63,933 nucleotides of DNA, taken from Oceaniferula flava. Its GTDB lineage: Bacteria > Verrucomicrobiota > Verrucomicrobiia > Verrucomicrobiales > Akkermansiaceae. The first letter of the stretch is position 1. Each line of letters starts with the position of its first letter. The stretch lies in NCBI RefSeq assembly GCF_016811075.1, contig NZ_JAFBGL010000014.1, positions 1 to 63,933 of the forward strand, in the 5' to 3' direction. Below the pieces are notes generated by a model, which saw nothing but the letters and a program-made list of their open reading frames with translations, was not told the DNA's origin and searched no databases. Made by a program: the position numbers and the translations under genes. Shown here in pieces: positions 24,858 to 35,174 of this stretch.

Positions 24858-24915
24858 CGTATAGAGGGACACGTATAGAGGGACCGACACGTATAGAGGG
24901 ACAGGCCTTCTGTAA
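24858..24915 (+). repeat. REP-like repeat, copy 7, with tandem partial units
   Basis: CGTATAGAGGGAC occurs three times in a row; the last unit has the complete core GGGACAGGCCTTCTGTA. It lies directly upstream of the RAYT gene, the usual place for a cognate REP. Confidence 0.85.
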
Positions 24916-24962
24916 GAAAAAGGGGTTGACTTTAAGTGTTCATATGATTACTTTTTGTTGTC

Positions 24963-26099
24963 ATGCGTCAGCCACGTTTCATTTCCCCCATGGCGGAGAC
25001 TGATTCCAGCCTCTACCACTGCATTTCGCGTGTAGTTGACAGACAGTTTATTCTCGGTCGGGTCGAGAAGGATATGTTTGTGCAAATAATGCGTCAATAT
25101 GAGACGTTTTGCGGCGTCCGGGTGCTTTCCTACTGCATTATGAGCAACCATTTCCACCTGCTTGTGGAAGTTCCACCGAAGAAAAAAGGTGAGGCTATTG
25201 TGATGGATGACACGGAGTTCCTGCGGTGCATCAAGCCGCTGTATTCCAAGGCATATTACATCGGGATCGAACAGATGCTGGAGCGCTTCAGGGCCGATGG
25301 CGCGGACAATGCGGCCGAAGAGCTGAAGGCGAAATACACCTGCCGCATGCATGACCTCTCCGAATTCATGAAAGGGCTGAAACAGAAATTCACTCAGTGG
25401 TATAACGGAGCCAAGGCACGTTGTGGAACCCTCTGGGAAGGCCGTTTCAAGAGTGTGCTGGTGGAGGACGGATATGCCGCCAGAATCATGTGTGCCTATA
25501 TCGATCTTAACCCTGTTAGGGCGGGCATGGTAGCGAAACCGGAGGACTACAAATGGTGCTCCTACGCTGAGGCAATGCAGCCTAAGGGAAATCAAAAAGC
25601 GCGCGGGGGGATCTGCCGAGTTTTAGTCGGAGCAGACGCGTTTGATCAGCAGGCTGACGAGCTCAGGACTGAAAGATTGAAGCAATTAGATGAGGGAGCT
25701 TGGGATGAGGGCTTTGGTGAGCGGTATCGGACTCTATTATTTGCAGATGGTGAGGAGGCTTTTGCAGAGGAAATTCACTCTGGGGAAATGCCAGAGAGGA
25801 GAAAGTCTCGGCGTGTTAGAAAAGGGTTTCAGCGTAAAGAGGTGGAGAAGGTGTTAGGCCGTGGTGGGAAGCTTACCGTGGGGGAGATGATACGTTGTCG
25901 TGTTCGCTATTTCAGCGACGGCATGGCTTTCGGTAGCAAGACCTTTGTGGAAAATGTTTTCCGAGAAGTAAGAAACCGTTTCGGAGCAAAGCGTCAAAGT
26001 GGAGCCAGAGCGATGCGAGGCGTCGGCTGGCAGTCTAAGAAGCTCCGGCTTTATTCCATGCGGGAGTTGCGGAAAGATCTGCTTGGTTCGGATAATTGA
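24963..26099 (+). CDS. REP-associated tyrosine transposase (RAYT, Y1_Tnp family)
   Basis: RAYTs are IS200/IS605-like HUH endonucleases that act on REP palindromes and are usually single-copy. The 378 residues contain H63-F-H65 in MSNHFHLLVEV, a candidate nucleophile Tyr147 in FTQWYN, and the family blocks CGTLWEGRFKS and AYIDLNPVRAGMV. After about residue 205 comes an extended tail (GSKTFVENVF, RNRFGAKRQSGARAMRG) typical of the long RAYT-like transposases of PVC bacteria. ATG 24963 fits the family start. It is full length with no visible defect, and at least seven similar REP-like clusters lie upstream within 4.6 kb. The AT content is lower than in the small island genes. Confidence 0.9.
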   Translation: MRQPRFISPMAETDSSLYHCISRVVDRQFILGRVEKDMFVQIMRQYETFCGVRVLSYCIMSNHFHLLVEVPPKKKGEAIVMDDTEFLRCIKPLYSKAYYIGIEQMLERFRADGADNAAEELKAKYTCRMHDLSEFMKGLKQKFTQWYNGAKARCGTLWEGRFKSVLVEDGYAARIMCAYIDLNPVRAGMVAKPEDYKWCSYAEAMQPKGNQKARGGICRVLVGADAFDQQADELRTERLKQLDEGAWDEGFGERYRTLLFADGEEAFAEEIHSGEMPERRKSRRVRKGFQRKEVEKVLGRGGKLTVGEMIRCRVRYFSDGMAFGSKTFVENVFREVRNRFGAKRQSGARAMRGVGWQSKKLRLYSMRELRKDLLGSDN

Positions 26100-26203
26100 G
26101 GTGCCGATCAAGACCCTCAACAGGCGGTCTGTTGTCGAGAAAAGTGCTGGATGTCAGATGATCATACGTAGGAAACACGAATGCACGGCATCATGGGGCT
26201 AGC

Positions 26204-26245
26204 AAAAAAAACGTCCTGACGCATCTGAACGATGCGGCAGGACGC
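26204..26245 (-). terminator. Terminator of the ABC export operon
   Basis: CGTCCTG (26212-26218) pairs with CAGGACG (26238-26244), with GCATC/GATGC continuing inside, followed on the minus strand by a T-run. It lies 20 nt after the stop at 26265. Confidence 0.85.
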
Positions 26246-26264
26246 TGAGATGATCGACTAGTGA

Positions 26265-26804
26265 CTAGTCTTGGATATAAAACCCGGTGGCGTTGATCAG
26301 CATGTTGTCGGCTGTTGAGCCGTCGGCGACGACGCCGGTGACCACAAGCTTGCTGAGTTCCTTCATGCCGCCGAGCCCCTTGAGGCCTTCCTTGAGTGGC
26401 TTGCCTTCCTCATCAAGGACTTGCACGGTGACGATGGATTGTTTGATCACATCCGGATCATCACAGCAGACGTCCCAAGGGGTGGTGCATTGATCACCTT
26501 CGTGGAGGTCGCAGGAGGTTAGCTTGGTGGGGTCGCCCAAGATCATCATGGCACGACCTGCGACAAATGGGGTGGCCCCACCGATAATCTTGCCGCTAAC
26601 CACAACTTGGTCGCCTTCTTTGGCTGACTGGCGGATCTCAGAGACTTGTTTTGCACCGGAAGGCGCTGAGGTGAGCACCATTGACTGCAAAGAGCTGTCG
26701 GTGGCCGCTGGAGGGTTCTCTGTATTGTCCGCGGTTTTCTTCTCGCCGCAGGAGCTAAGGGCAAAAGCGGAGAGGGCTGTTAGTAGGATGTATTTTAGTT
26801 TCAT
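26265..26804 (-). CDS. Lipoprotein with OB-fold-like domain
   Basis: The 179 residues begin MKLKYILLTALSAFALSSC (lipobox LSSC). The mature region has a pattern of an OB-fold (DQVVVSGKIIGGATPFVAGRAMMILGD, then SIVTVQVLDEEGK and KLVVTGVVADGS) and four Cys in a cluster (SCDLHEGDQC, VCCDD) that could bind a metal. No exact family recognised. It is the last gene of the MacAB-like operon, starting 13 nt after the permease stop, so it is likely a periplasmic partner of that transporter. The signal sequence resembles that of the lipoprotein at 2417-2923. Confidence 0.75.
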   Translation of the reverse strand: MKLKYILLTALSAFALSSCGEKKTADNTENPPAATDSSLQSMVLTSAPSGAKQVSEIRQSAKEGDQVVVSGKIIGGATPFVAGRAMMILGDPTKLTSCDLHEGDQCTTPWDVCCDDPDVIKQSIVTVQVLDEEGKPLKEGLKGLGGMKELSKLVVTGVVADGSTADNMLINATGFYIQD

Positions 26805-26817
26805 AGTTGCTTGTTGG

Positions 26818-27966
26818 TTAGGATGATCTGAGTGCCTTGGGAAGTGACGGCGAAAGGCAGCGGATCGCCGGGGGGAGAGTTCCGATGGTGCCCAGCAAGA
26901 CTCCGGTGATGAGTCCGGTCACAATGACCAGCGGGCTGAGCGTGAGGGTAAAGGTTCCGATGGAAAAGGGGACCGTTGTGCCATCGAGTAGGAAGTAGGC
27001 GGCGAGGAAGGCGACCAAGGTTCCGGTCAAGGTGGCGAGCAGTGATTCCTGCACCAGTGAGACTAATAGAGCACCACGGGTGTAGCCAATCGACTGCAGT
27101 GTGGCCATCTCTCGGATGCGCGAGGCGAAGGCGGCGTAGAGCGTGTTCAGCCCACCGAAAATGGCACCGGCCGAGACAAGGGCAGCCGTAACCCAGGTCA
27201 TCATTTTGATCGGTTTATAAAAGACACCGAGCTTACTGTAGTAGAGGTCTTCTTGAATGGCAGCGAGCTCCAGATCGTTGCGCTGAAGGGTGAAAACCTG
27301 CACGTCATCGAACTCGGCATCACCCAGACGGATGGTGATCGACGATAGGGTATCGCGCTGAGTCAGCGATGCGAGGTCGTTACGGTCAAACCAGATCTCT
27401 GATTCTAACACCGTTCCGGGTGCGGCGAAGATGCCGGAAATTTTCAGGCTCTCGTTTTCAAAATAGAGCGTTTTACCGGGCACAAGTTCGGATTCATCGA
27501 CACCGAGTTTGCGATGGGCGAGTCGGCCGACCATCACTTCGCCTGGGCCAGGGAAGTGTCCTTCGAGCAGCTGCACCGAGGTGTGCACCAGCAGTGCCTT
27601 TTCCAAGACACCACGGAGCAGTGCTTGTTCTTTCTGATTCGATTCTGTGCGGATCGGTGCCTGATAGACAATTTCACCTGAGACGGCGCTGACACCGAGA
27701 TGTTCTTCGAGACCTCGGACACTGGTGGCGGCGCTGGACTCGGCATCGAGATGCACTTCCGATCGCTCGATGGACTCCTCGGAGCCTTTGCCTAACAAGA
27801 TAACATTTTTAGGCGACCCGGATGCGGATAGCACGGTGTCCATTCCTTGGTTCAGGGCGACGGCGGCGACTAACAGCAGCACAACGAGGGCCGAGCCCCC
27901 GACGGTTTGCGCCAGCCGTGATGGATCGCGGAAGAGGTTTCTAAGGGCGTAACTGAATGGTAGCAT
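26818..27966 (-). CDS. ABC transporter permease (MacB/FtsX type), second subunit
   Basis: The 382 residues show the FtsX/MacB arrangement: N-terminal helix (about 20-40), a large periplasmic MacB-PCD-like domain (about 42-260) and three C-terminal helices (about 260-370) with SRIREMATLQSIGYTRGALL, the coupling segment of this family. This type uses ATP for mechanotransmission rather than classical transport. It follows its paralogue by 62 nt and precedes the lipoprotein. Two different permeases suggest a heterodimer, unlike homodimeric MacB. Confidence 0.88.
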   Translation of the reverse strand: MLPFSYALRNLFRDPSRLAQTVGGSALVVLLLVAAVALNQGMDTVLSASGSPKNVILLGKGSEESIERSEVHLDAESSAATSVRGLEEHLGVSAVSGEIVYQAPIRTESNQKEQALLRGVLEKALLVHTSVQLLEGHFPGPGEVMVGRLAHRKLGVDESELVPGKTLYFENESLKISGIFAAPGTVLESEIWFDRNDLASLTQRDTLSSITIRLGDAEFDDVQVFTLQRNDLELAAIQEDLYYSKLGVFYKPIKMMTWVTAALVSAGAIFGGLNTLYAAFASRIREMATLQSIGYTRGALLVSLVQESLLATLTGTLVAFLAAYFLLDGTTVPFSIGTFTLTLSPLVIVTGLITGVLLGTIGTLPPAIRCLSPSLPKALRSS

Positions 27967-28028
27967 GGGAAATAGTGATTAGGAAATGGGGATCAGGAAA
28001 TCGATGGTCTGCGCCTCCGGGGAGGCTG

Positions 28029-29165
<1,137 letters not shown>

Positions 29166-29166
29166 G

Positions 29167-29853
29167 TTAGGAAGCAGTCAGGTTTTCGATGAGCTGCCCT
29201 TTTTCAAGGTGCAGAGTGCGGTGGGCGTCGTCGGCGGCTTTGGGATCGTGAGTCACCATGACGATGGTTTTGCCATGTTCATTGGCGAGCTGGTTCAGCA
29301 GTCGCAAAATGGAATCGGCCGACTCGCGGTCGAGGTCACCGGTGGGTTCGTCGGCCACTAACAGACCTGGATCGTGCACGATGGCACGGGCGATAGCGAC
29401 CCGTTGTTCCTGCCCTCCGGAGAGTTCAGAAGGTCGGTGGTGGGCTCGGTCTGACAGACCGACAAGATCCAGAGCGGCTTCTATTTTTTTCCGGCGTTCG
29501 GACTTGCTTGCCTTTCCTAACAGAAGTGGTAGCTCGACGTTTTCGTAAGCAGATAAGATGGGCACCAGGTGATAGAGCTGGAAGATGTAGCCCACGTGTT
29601 TCGAACGCCAACGTGTCAGCTCGGCGCGAGACAGGTTGGCGATATCGCGGCCATCGATAAAGAGTTCTCCGGAGGTTGGGGTATCGATTCCTGCGACGAG
29701 GTTCAGCAGGGTGGTTTTACCGGAGCCGGACGGCCCCATGAGGGCGAGGAACTCACCGAGAGGCACCTCGAGCGAGAGCTTATCCAAGGGGGTGATGGTG
29801 GACTTGCCCTTGGAGTAGGATTTGGATAATGTGCGGATGGAAATAAAAGACAT
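29167..29853 (-). CDS. ABC transporter ATP-binding protein (MacB/LolD type)
   Basis: The 228 residues contain Walker A (GPSGSGKTT), a Q-loop ([20 protein letters not shown]), the signature as [15 protein letters not shown], Walker B ([12 protein letters not shown]) and the H-loop (VTHDP), all in the LolD/MacB/FtsE subgroup order. The signature has E where many have Q (GGQQQ). I place the start at ATG 29853, where [13 protein letters not shown] begins; the longer frame to 30093 is in the wrong register for the adaptor gene. It starts 1 nt after the adaptor stop. Confidence 0.93.
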   Translation of the reverse strand: MSFISIRTLSKSYSKGKSTITPLDKLSLEVPLGEFLALMGPSGSGKTTLLNLVAGIDTPTSGELFIDGRDIANLSRAELTRWRSKHVGYIFQLYHLVPILSAYENVELPLLLGKASKSERRKKIEAALDLVGLSDRAHHRPSELSGGQEQRVAIARAIVHDPGLLVADEPTGDLDRESADSILRLLNQLANEHGKTIVMVTHDPKAADDAHRTLHLEKGQLIENLTAS

Positions 29854-29854
29854 G

Positions 29855-31279
29855 TTAGTTGATAGGTTGTGGACTGACGGTAGTGCCGTCCTTGAGTTGA
29901 TCGTGAGGTGGGAGGATGACGTGTTCGCCGGAGCGGATGCCATCGAGGACGCGGCGGTGTTGCTCGCGACTGTCATTGCTGAGTTCGAGACTGCGGAGGC
30001 GGGCCTTGTTGTTGGTATCGACAACCCAAACGGAGGAGTCATTGACCAGGGCCTCTTCCGGCACGTAGATGGCGAGTCGGCCAGTGCTGGCACTTGTTCC
30101 CGATGACGAAGTCACAGCCCGGCTGCCGTCTTTGGCAAAAAACTTGCCGCGCACCAACATTTCCGGGCGAAGACGGATGTCGGGTTTTTCAATCGCGACC
30201 TTCGCCTGCAGCGTGTTCCGTTGGAGGTCGGCCTGACCGGTGATGCGGGTGACCCGACCATTGAAGGTCATGTCCGGCAGCAGATCAGATGTGATTTCCA
30301 CAATCTGTCCCACCTGCATGCCTGCGGCCTCGGTGAGAGGAACGTCGATACGTGCCTGGAGTTTTTGCGGATCGTAAAGCTCCACCACCACGGCGGAATG
30401 GGGATCGTCCATGGTCAGCATCCGTTTCTTGCCGGGGGCGACGTGCAGGTGCAGCACTATGCCGTCCATGGGCGCGGTGATGCGGGTGCGGTCGAGGGCT
30501 AACTGGGCACGTGCGAGGTCGGTGTTGAGTTCGGTGAGGACCGACTCCATCGACAAACGCTCAAACTCGATCTGTTCGATCTGGGCTTTCTGCTTCGGTA
30601 GCTCGGCTTCGGCTTGTGCGACCAGGGCCTCGGTGCGTTGCAGGGTGAAACGGGCGGCGGCGACCTGTTGTTGAGGCACGGCGCCTTTGGGCAACCTGTC
30701 GTAGCGCTGCGTCAAGTCGCGGGCTTCTGCGACGCTGGCACGGAGTGCGGTGATTTTTTTCTCGGTGGCACGAATTTCAGCGTTGATGATGTGCACTGCC
30801 TGGCAGTGGGCATCGATGCGGCCTTGGTGGCTTTTGATTTTCTGTTCCACCTGTTGGACATTCAGCTTGGCATCGTCGTCGATCAGGGTGGCGAGCAGTT
30901 GACCTTTTTTCACCTGCTCACCCTCGAGCACGTGGACTTCATCGACCACGCCATTGACCAGCGCAGGGACGTAGGTGATGTAGGGATCAGGCTCCACCCA
31001 GCCGGATGCTTGGAAGAGCATTTGCCCCTTGGTGACCACGGTTTCGGTGGTGGTGTCGGGCGTGCTGGGCTGTGCGGCGACACTGGCTTCTTGGCGCAGG
31101 GTGATGACCGGAGCGGTGGTGACTTCGGTAGCAGGAATCAGGCGGCTGCCGAACAGCAGGGCCATGATGAGGAGGAAACCAACGAGAAGACCGACCGGTA
31201 ACAGCCAGGCAAACGAACGCTTGCCACGGGACGGAGTGTCGTGGGAATCAGCAGATTGAGATAATTGTGCGAGAGACAT
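29855..31279 (-). CDS. HlyD/MacA-like periplasmic adaptor (membrane fusion protein)
   Basis: The 474 residues have a cytosolic leader (1-25), one transmembrane helix (about 26-48), a lipoyl half-motif (GVVDEVHVLEGEQVKKGQLLATL), a long coiled-coil hairpin (about 130-260), the second lipoyl half (RTRITAPMDGIVLHLHVAPGKKR) and beta-barrel and membrane-proximal domains. It links the ABC permeases to an outer-membrane channel. No TolC-like gene is in the window. It heads the ABC genes, 152 nt downstream of the Cys-rich gene. Confidence 0.9.
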   Translation of the reverse strand: MSLAQLSQSADSHDTPSRGKRSFAWLLPVGLLVGFLLIMALLFGSRLIPATEVTTAPVITLRQEASVAAQPSTPDTTTETVVTKGQMLFQASGWVEPDPYITYVPALVNGVVDEVHVLEGEQVKKGQLLATLIDDDAKLNVQQVEQKIKSHQGRIDAHCQAVHIINAEIRATEKKITALRASVAEARDLTQRYDRLPKGAVPQQQVAAARFTLQRTEALVAQAEAELPKQKAQIEQIEFERLSMESVLTELNTDLARAQLALDRTRITAPMDGIVLHLHVAPGKKRMLTMDDPHSAVVVELYDPQKLQARIDVPLTEAAGMQVGQIVEITSDLLPDMTFNGRVTRITGQADLQRNTLQAKVAIEKPDIRLRPEMLVRGKFFAKDGSRAVTSSSGTSASTGRLAIYVPEEALVNDSSVWVVDTNNKARLRSLELSNDSREQHRRVLDGIRSGEHVILPPHDQLKDGTTVSPQPIN

Positions 31280-31431
31280 GAATGGATAAAAGTGTTAGAG
31301 TGCAGTTTAAAAAACGTCCTGCAAGACGAGCTGGGTCAGCGGCAACAAAGCGGCCGCAAAAATCAAAAAGAGCCTGTGCATCAGCACACGCCCAGTGCCA
31401 CCCGTTCAAGCGGTGGCTCTAACAAATATAA

Positions 31432-31914
31432 TCAAAGTCTCAGCACCGAGTGTCTGAGATAGATGGGGAAACCTTGATAAGGCTCCGAAGCAAGGGCTGC
31501 CAAGGGCGGGGGATCACCGCGGATGGGTGCATGGCCCGGGCTAAAAATTGAAGCCAAGAGCAGCGGGTCTGTGTTCGGCTGCGTTAGATCATTGAACTGG
31601 TCCTGATCGTCAGAAGGAAGCTGAACGGTGGTATTCCAGACAAAGTCACCGACGTTGAGATCGAGCCGCTGGGTGCAGTCGTCACAGGGTGTCATCTTGG
31701 CGATATCGATGCTTTCGATGCCGTGATCGTCCGTGCAGCAGCTGGAGCAATTGGCGCCCGATGGAGCAGTCTGGCTGGTCTGGACAACTTCACAGGTGCA
31801 ATCGCCGGTGAAGTAGGAATTCAAACAAAGGCAATATCCCAGCACAGGGTGCTTCAGGGTGATGAGTAATGTCATCACCAGCATGAAGGCTACGGCTGAA
31901 ATTTTGCGAGGCAT
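31432..31914 (-). CDS. Cys-rich secreted protein upstream of the exporter
   Basis: The 160 residues have a signal peptide (about 1-26, MPRKISAVAFMLVMTLLITL...) and nine Cys in pairs within 60 residues (YCLC, DCTC, NCSSCC, PCDDC), then a Pro-rich tail. Paired Cys in a periplasmic protein suggest metal binding or disulfides. I recognise no family by name. Its position, same strand and immediately upstream of the MacA-like gene, suggests it may sense or bind the exporter's substrate. Its expression could be separate because of the 152-nt gap. Confidence 0.65.
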   Translation of the reverse strand: MPRKISAVAFMLVMTLLITLKHPVLGYCLCLNSYFTGDCTCEVVQTSQTAPSGANCSSCCTDDHGIESIDIAKMTPCDDCTQRLDLNVGDFVWNTTVQLPSDDQDQFNDLTQPNTDPLLLASIFSPGHAPIRGDPPPLAALASEPYQGFPIYLRHSVLRL

Positions 31915-31977
31915 GTTTAGTTGTCAATTAAGTCAGATAAGCTGAGTTGTCAAATGCTAAGGAAGCGCTAGAGACAG

Positions 31978-32973
31978 GTGAACGACGTGAAGTGGTCGTC
32001 CTTGATAATGGAACTGGAAAACATGCTCAATCAGCGCTTTGGACCTAAGGTTCTGAGAAAGTGTGGCTTGGCGCGGTGGTCTGATGGGTTCGGGAGCTCA
32101 TGGTTGAGGAGGAAAATCTGGAGGTCTCCTTATCGCCATATGCGTGAGATTTCGCCACAAACGACATTCAAGTATCGACCCGACGGCTCCTGTTCCCTGG
32201 TTCACGGCGACCAGAAGCTCGAAACCCAAAGCCTCGTCAGTTGGCGGCAGCGGATTCAGGAAAAGGTGGTGATTGTGGCCTCCGGGCCATCTGCAAAGGA
32301 CTTCGCCTGGGATGCCTTGGATCGGTCAAGCTGCTCCGTGGTCGGCGTCAACGGCTCACCCAGTTTCTTGGCCGATCGCGGCATTCAGCCCGACCTCTGG
32401 GTGGTGATCGACCCTGATTTCACCCGACATTGCAGCTATCACTTTGAGCACAATCTGGAAATACCTCTCGCCACGCCCCCCATGTCGATGAGTTATCTGC
32501 TGCGTCATCATCCTACCGTGATCGGGCCGCGGCCGTTGGCATTGGTCGAGCGGGTGAACCAGTGGAACGGTTTGCCCTCGTTAGCCTGGCGGCAACTGTT
32601 GGAGCTTAACCGTGTGTCGGGTCGGCCCTTTCTATTTCCCGCCGACTCGGCAGGCAAGTCGCAGATCGGTTGGAGTCACCGACCCGAATACGGTTTGTTT
32701 TCCGGCTGTAATGTGGTCTTTGCCGCCCTGCAAATCTGCATTGGGCTCGGTGCGAAGGAGCTTGAGATTGTGGGAATGGACCTTGGTGGCTTGGGGCGAG
32801 CCTACGACGAAGGCGGTGCCCCTCAGCCGACCACACTCGCGCTGGAGTTGGAAAATAAAATCAAACCCGCCTTGGCGATGATGCAGGTAGCCTTGACGGG
32901 GAGCGGGGTGCGGGTGACCAATCGCTCGCCGGTCTGTCCGCTGCCGGCAGAGCTTGGCGACCTTACCGACTAA
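31978..32973 (+). CDS. DUF115 / MptE-like protein
   Basis: The 331 residues contain VVIVASGPSAKD, then VVGVNGSPSFLADRGIQPDLWVVID and GLGAKELEIVGMDLGG, the landmarks of the DUF115 (MptE-like) fold, a Rossmann-like domain found in glycan- or flagellin-modifying proteins and in archaeal pterin pyrophosphokinases. In a Gram-negative setting a role in surface-glycan synthesis is plausible, but the substrate is not readable. The GTG at 31978 is uncertain; ATG 32008 would remove ten residues. Divergent from the Cys-rich gene and convergent with clpX, sharing a terminator. Confidence 0.75.
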   Translation: MNDVKWSSLIMELENMLNQRFGPKVLRKCGLARWSDGFGSSWLRRKIWRSPYRHMREISPQTTFKYRPDGSCSLVHGDQKLETQSLVSWRQRIQEKVVIVASGPSAKDFAWDALDRSSCSVVGVNGSPSFLADRGIQPDLWVVIDPDFTRHCSYHFEHNLEIPLATPPMSMSYLLRHHPTVIGPRPLALVERVNQWNGLPSLAWRQLLELNRVSGRPFLFPADSAGKSQIGWSHRPEYGLFSGCNVVFAALQICIGLGAKELEIVGMDLGGLGRAYDEGGAPQPTTLALELENKIKPALAMMQVALTGSGVRVTNRSPVCPLPAELGDLTD

Positions 32974-32978
32974 GGCGC

Positions 32979-33013
32979 AAAAAAAATCCCACACGCCGGG
33001 AAGCATGTGGGAT
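32979..33013 (-). terminator. Terminator of clpX (probably bidirectional)
   Basis: ATCCCACA (32986-32993) pairs with TGTGGGAT (33006-33013), with a T-run of eight on the minus strand. It lies between the convergent DUF115 and clpX genes. Confidence 0.85.
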
Positions 33014-33041
33014 CTGAGAATGTTGTTTCCGCTTTGAGCGA

Positions 33042-34313
33042 CTAAGCGGCGTCAGCGCGTTTCTTGCGGATGATCGGCTGTTTCTTGCCTTCCACGACGG
33101 CGCGGTTGATGGTGACGGACTCCACATCGTCGCGACCAGGGACATCATACATCACCTCGAGCATGATTTTCTCGAAGATCGAGCGCAGCGCCCGTGCTCC
33201 GGTGCCGCGTTTGAGTGCTTCCTCGGCCAGGGCCTCGAGGCCTTCCTTGGTGACCTTGAGCTTCACACCACTCATGGCGAGCAGTTTGGAATACTGCTTG
33301 ATCAAGGCGTTCTGTGGCTGGGTGAGCACCTCGATGAGCTCGTCAATGCTGAGTTCGCGCAGGGAGGAGATGATTGGAAGTCGGCCAATGAACTCGGGGA
33401 TCAGGCCGAAGTGGAGGAGATCCTCAGGCTCGGCTTTTTCCATCAGGTCACTTGATTCCAGTGAGTGTTGTGAAGCTTCGTCTTCCTCGTGGAAACCGAG
33501 CACATGCTTCCCGAGGCGACGGCTGATGATATCGTTGACGCCGACAAAGGCACCGCCACAGATGAACAGAATCTTCTCGGTGTTGACCTGGATGTATTCT
33601 TGCTGCGGGTGCTTGCGGCCTCCCTGTGGTGGGACGTTGCAGATGGTGCCCTCGAGGATTTTCAGCAGGGCTTGCTGGACTCCCTCACCGGACACATCGC
33701 GGGTGATGGAGACGTTCTGTGTGGTGCGACCGATCTTATCAATCTCATCGACGTAAATGATACCCCGCTCGGCGCGCTCGACGTCGAATTCGGCGGCTTG
33801 CAGCAGGCGTAGGATGATATTTTCCACATCGTCACCGACGTAACCAGCCTCGGTGAGGGTGGTGGCATCGACGATGGTGAATGGAACGTCCAGCACCTTG
33901 GCCAGGGTTCGAGCCAGCAGAGTCTTGCCTGAGCCGGTTGGCCCGAGCATGAGAATGTTGGACTTCTCGATATCCACCTCGGAGAATTCGGGCGATGGAT
34001 TGAGATGATCCTGGCGCAGGCGCATGTAGTGATTATAGACGGCCACGGCGAGCACCTTCTTGGCACGCTCCTGACCAATCACAAAGTCATTGAGTTTTTT
34101 AGTGATCTGCTCAGGAGTCATGACCTCGTCCTGGGTGATCTGAGTTTCGGAAACGGCCCCTGTGCTCTGGCCGAGCTCCTTCTCCATGATGGAGGAGCAG
34201 ACTTCGATACACTCGTTGCAGATATAGACGGCAGGCCCGGCAATGAGTTTTTTGACCTCTGAGTGGCTTTTGCCACAGAAGGAGCACATGGTGAGATTGG
34301 ATGTTCGAGCCAT
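33042..34313 (-). CDS. clpX: ATP-dependent Clp protease ATP-binding subunit ClpX
   Basis: Unfoldase partner of ClpP. The 423 residues start with the C4 zinc-binding domain (CSFCGKS...CNECIEVC), then AAA+ with Walker A (GPTGSGKT), Walker B ([10 protein letters not shown]), pore loop GYVGDDV and the ClpP-binding IGF-like region (IGRLPI-type loop with GLIPEFIGR). Length matches the family. It lies 137 nt after clpP, separated from it by an intrinsic terminator (34385-34422), so it probably has its own promoter or depends on readthrough. Confidence 0.97.
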   Translation of the reverse strand: MARTSNLTMCSFCGKSHSEVKKLIAGPAVYICNECIEVCSSIMEKELGQSTGAVSETQITQDEVMTPEQITKKLNDFVIGQERAKKVLAVAVYNHYMRLRQDHLNPSPEFSEVDIEKSNILMLGPTGSGKTLLARTLAKVLDVPFTIVDATTLTEAGYVGDDVENIILRLLQAAEFDVERAERGIIYVDEIDKIGRTTQNVSITRDVSGEGVQQALLKILEGTICNVPPQGGRKHPQQEYIQVNTEKILFICGGAFVGVNDIISRRLGKHVLGFHEEDEASQHSLESSDLMEKAEPEDLLHFGLIPEFIGRLPIISSLRELSIDELIEVLTQPQNALIKQYSKLLAMSGVKLKVTKEGLEALAEEALKRGTGARALRSIFEKIMLEVMYDVPGRDDVESVTINRAVVEGKKQPIIRKKRADAA

Positions 34314-34384
34314 AAAAAGTTCTTAAAGTTCGTGGAGTAAATTGAATCCAACAGGATTCGGGAAGAGATGTCGATAGAGAAAGA

Positions 34385-34422
34385 AAAACGGGCGCCGGAG
34401 TGATTATTCGCTCCGACGCCCA
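34385..34422 (-). terminator. Intrinsic terminator between clpP and clpX
   Basis: GGGCGccGGAG (34391-34401) pairs with CTCCgaCGCCC (34412-34422), followed on the minus strand by GTTTTTC. It lies between the clpP stop and the clpX start on the coding strand. Confidence 0.8.
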
Positions 34423-34450
34423 GAAGATAGCCTAGATGAGAGGGGAAACT

Positions 34451-35107
34451 CTATTTTTTCCCGTCATCGCTGTCATTTTTGGAATCCTCGGTGAGAGGCA
34501 GTTCCTTGCGGCTCTCGAGGACTTTGTCCACCAGGCCATAGGCGGCTGACTCCTCGGCGGACATGTAGTTGTCGCGATCGGCGTCCTTTTCCACCTGTTC
34601 CTCGGACTTGCCGGTGTGGTGGGCGAGGATCTTGTTCAGACGCTTTTTCAGGCCGAACATGAAGCCGATGGTGCGCTCGACATCCGCTGCGGTGCCCTGG
34701 GCTCCACCGGAAACTTGGTGGATCATGACATGTGAGTTCGGCAGGCAGAAACGCTTGCCCTCGGTGCCGGCTGTCAGCAGCACAGCGCCCATGGAGGCGG
34801 CGATGCCGATGCAGTAGGTGTTCACATCACAGGTCAGGAACTGCATGGTGTCATAGATCGCGAGACCTGCGGTGACTGATCCTCCCGGGGAGTTGATGTA
34901 GATGTGGATGTCCTTTTTAGGGTCCTGCATCTGGAGGAAAAGCATCTGGGCGATGACCGAGTTGGCCACACCGTCGTCAATGCCGGTGCCGATGAAAATA
35001 ATCCGGTCCTTGAGCAGACGGGAGTAGATGTCAAAGGCGCGTTCTCCACGGCCGTCAGATTCGATGACGGTGGGGATGTAGTAGTTATTTTGAGGCGTTG
35101 AATCCAT
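34451..35107 (-). CDS. clpP: ATP-dependent Clp protease proteolytic subunit ClpP
   Basis: The 218 residues carry the serine protease triad: Ser105 (GIAASMGAV), His130 (SHVMIHQ) and Asp179 (ADRDNYMS), and the helix-E region [11 protein letters not shown]. The N-terminus is longer than in E. coli by no obvious signal, and the C-terminus is a charged tail ([10 protein letters not shown]). It follows tig by 67 nt in the classical tig-clpP-clpX order. It degrades substrates delivered by ClpX. Confidence 0.97.
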   Translation of the reverse strand: MDSTPQNNYYIPTVIESDGRGERAFDIYSRLLKDRIIFIGTGIDDGVANSVIAQMLFLQMQDPKKDIHIYINSPGGSVTAGLAIYDTMQFLTCDVNTYCIGIAASMGAVLLTAGTEGKRFCLPNSHVMIHQVSGGAQGTAADVERTIGFMFGLKKRLNKILAHHTGKSEEQVEKDADRDNYMSAEESAAYGLVDKVLESRKELPLTEDSKNDSDDGKK

Positions 35108-35174
35108 AGTTGAATGGGAATTGAGTATTTGGAATCAGGTGAGGGGAAGCCCGTGGCACCGAAGTGCCAGGATG

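Noticed and set aside
20291-24915. Integron-like cassette array (small single ORFs separated by a repeat)
   Set aside because: The repeat lacks attC features (GTTRRRY and complementary cores) and no integrase is present; the adjacent RAYT explains it better.
24916-24962. TTGACT...TATGAT as a promoter for the RAYT gene
   Set aside because: The two boxes are only 11 nt apart, too close for a standard promoter.
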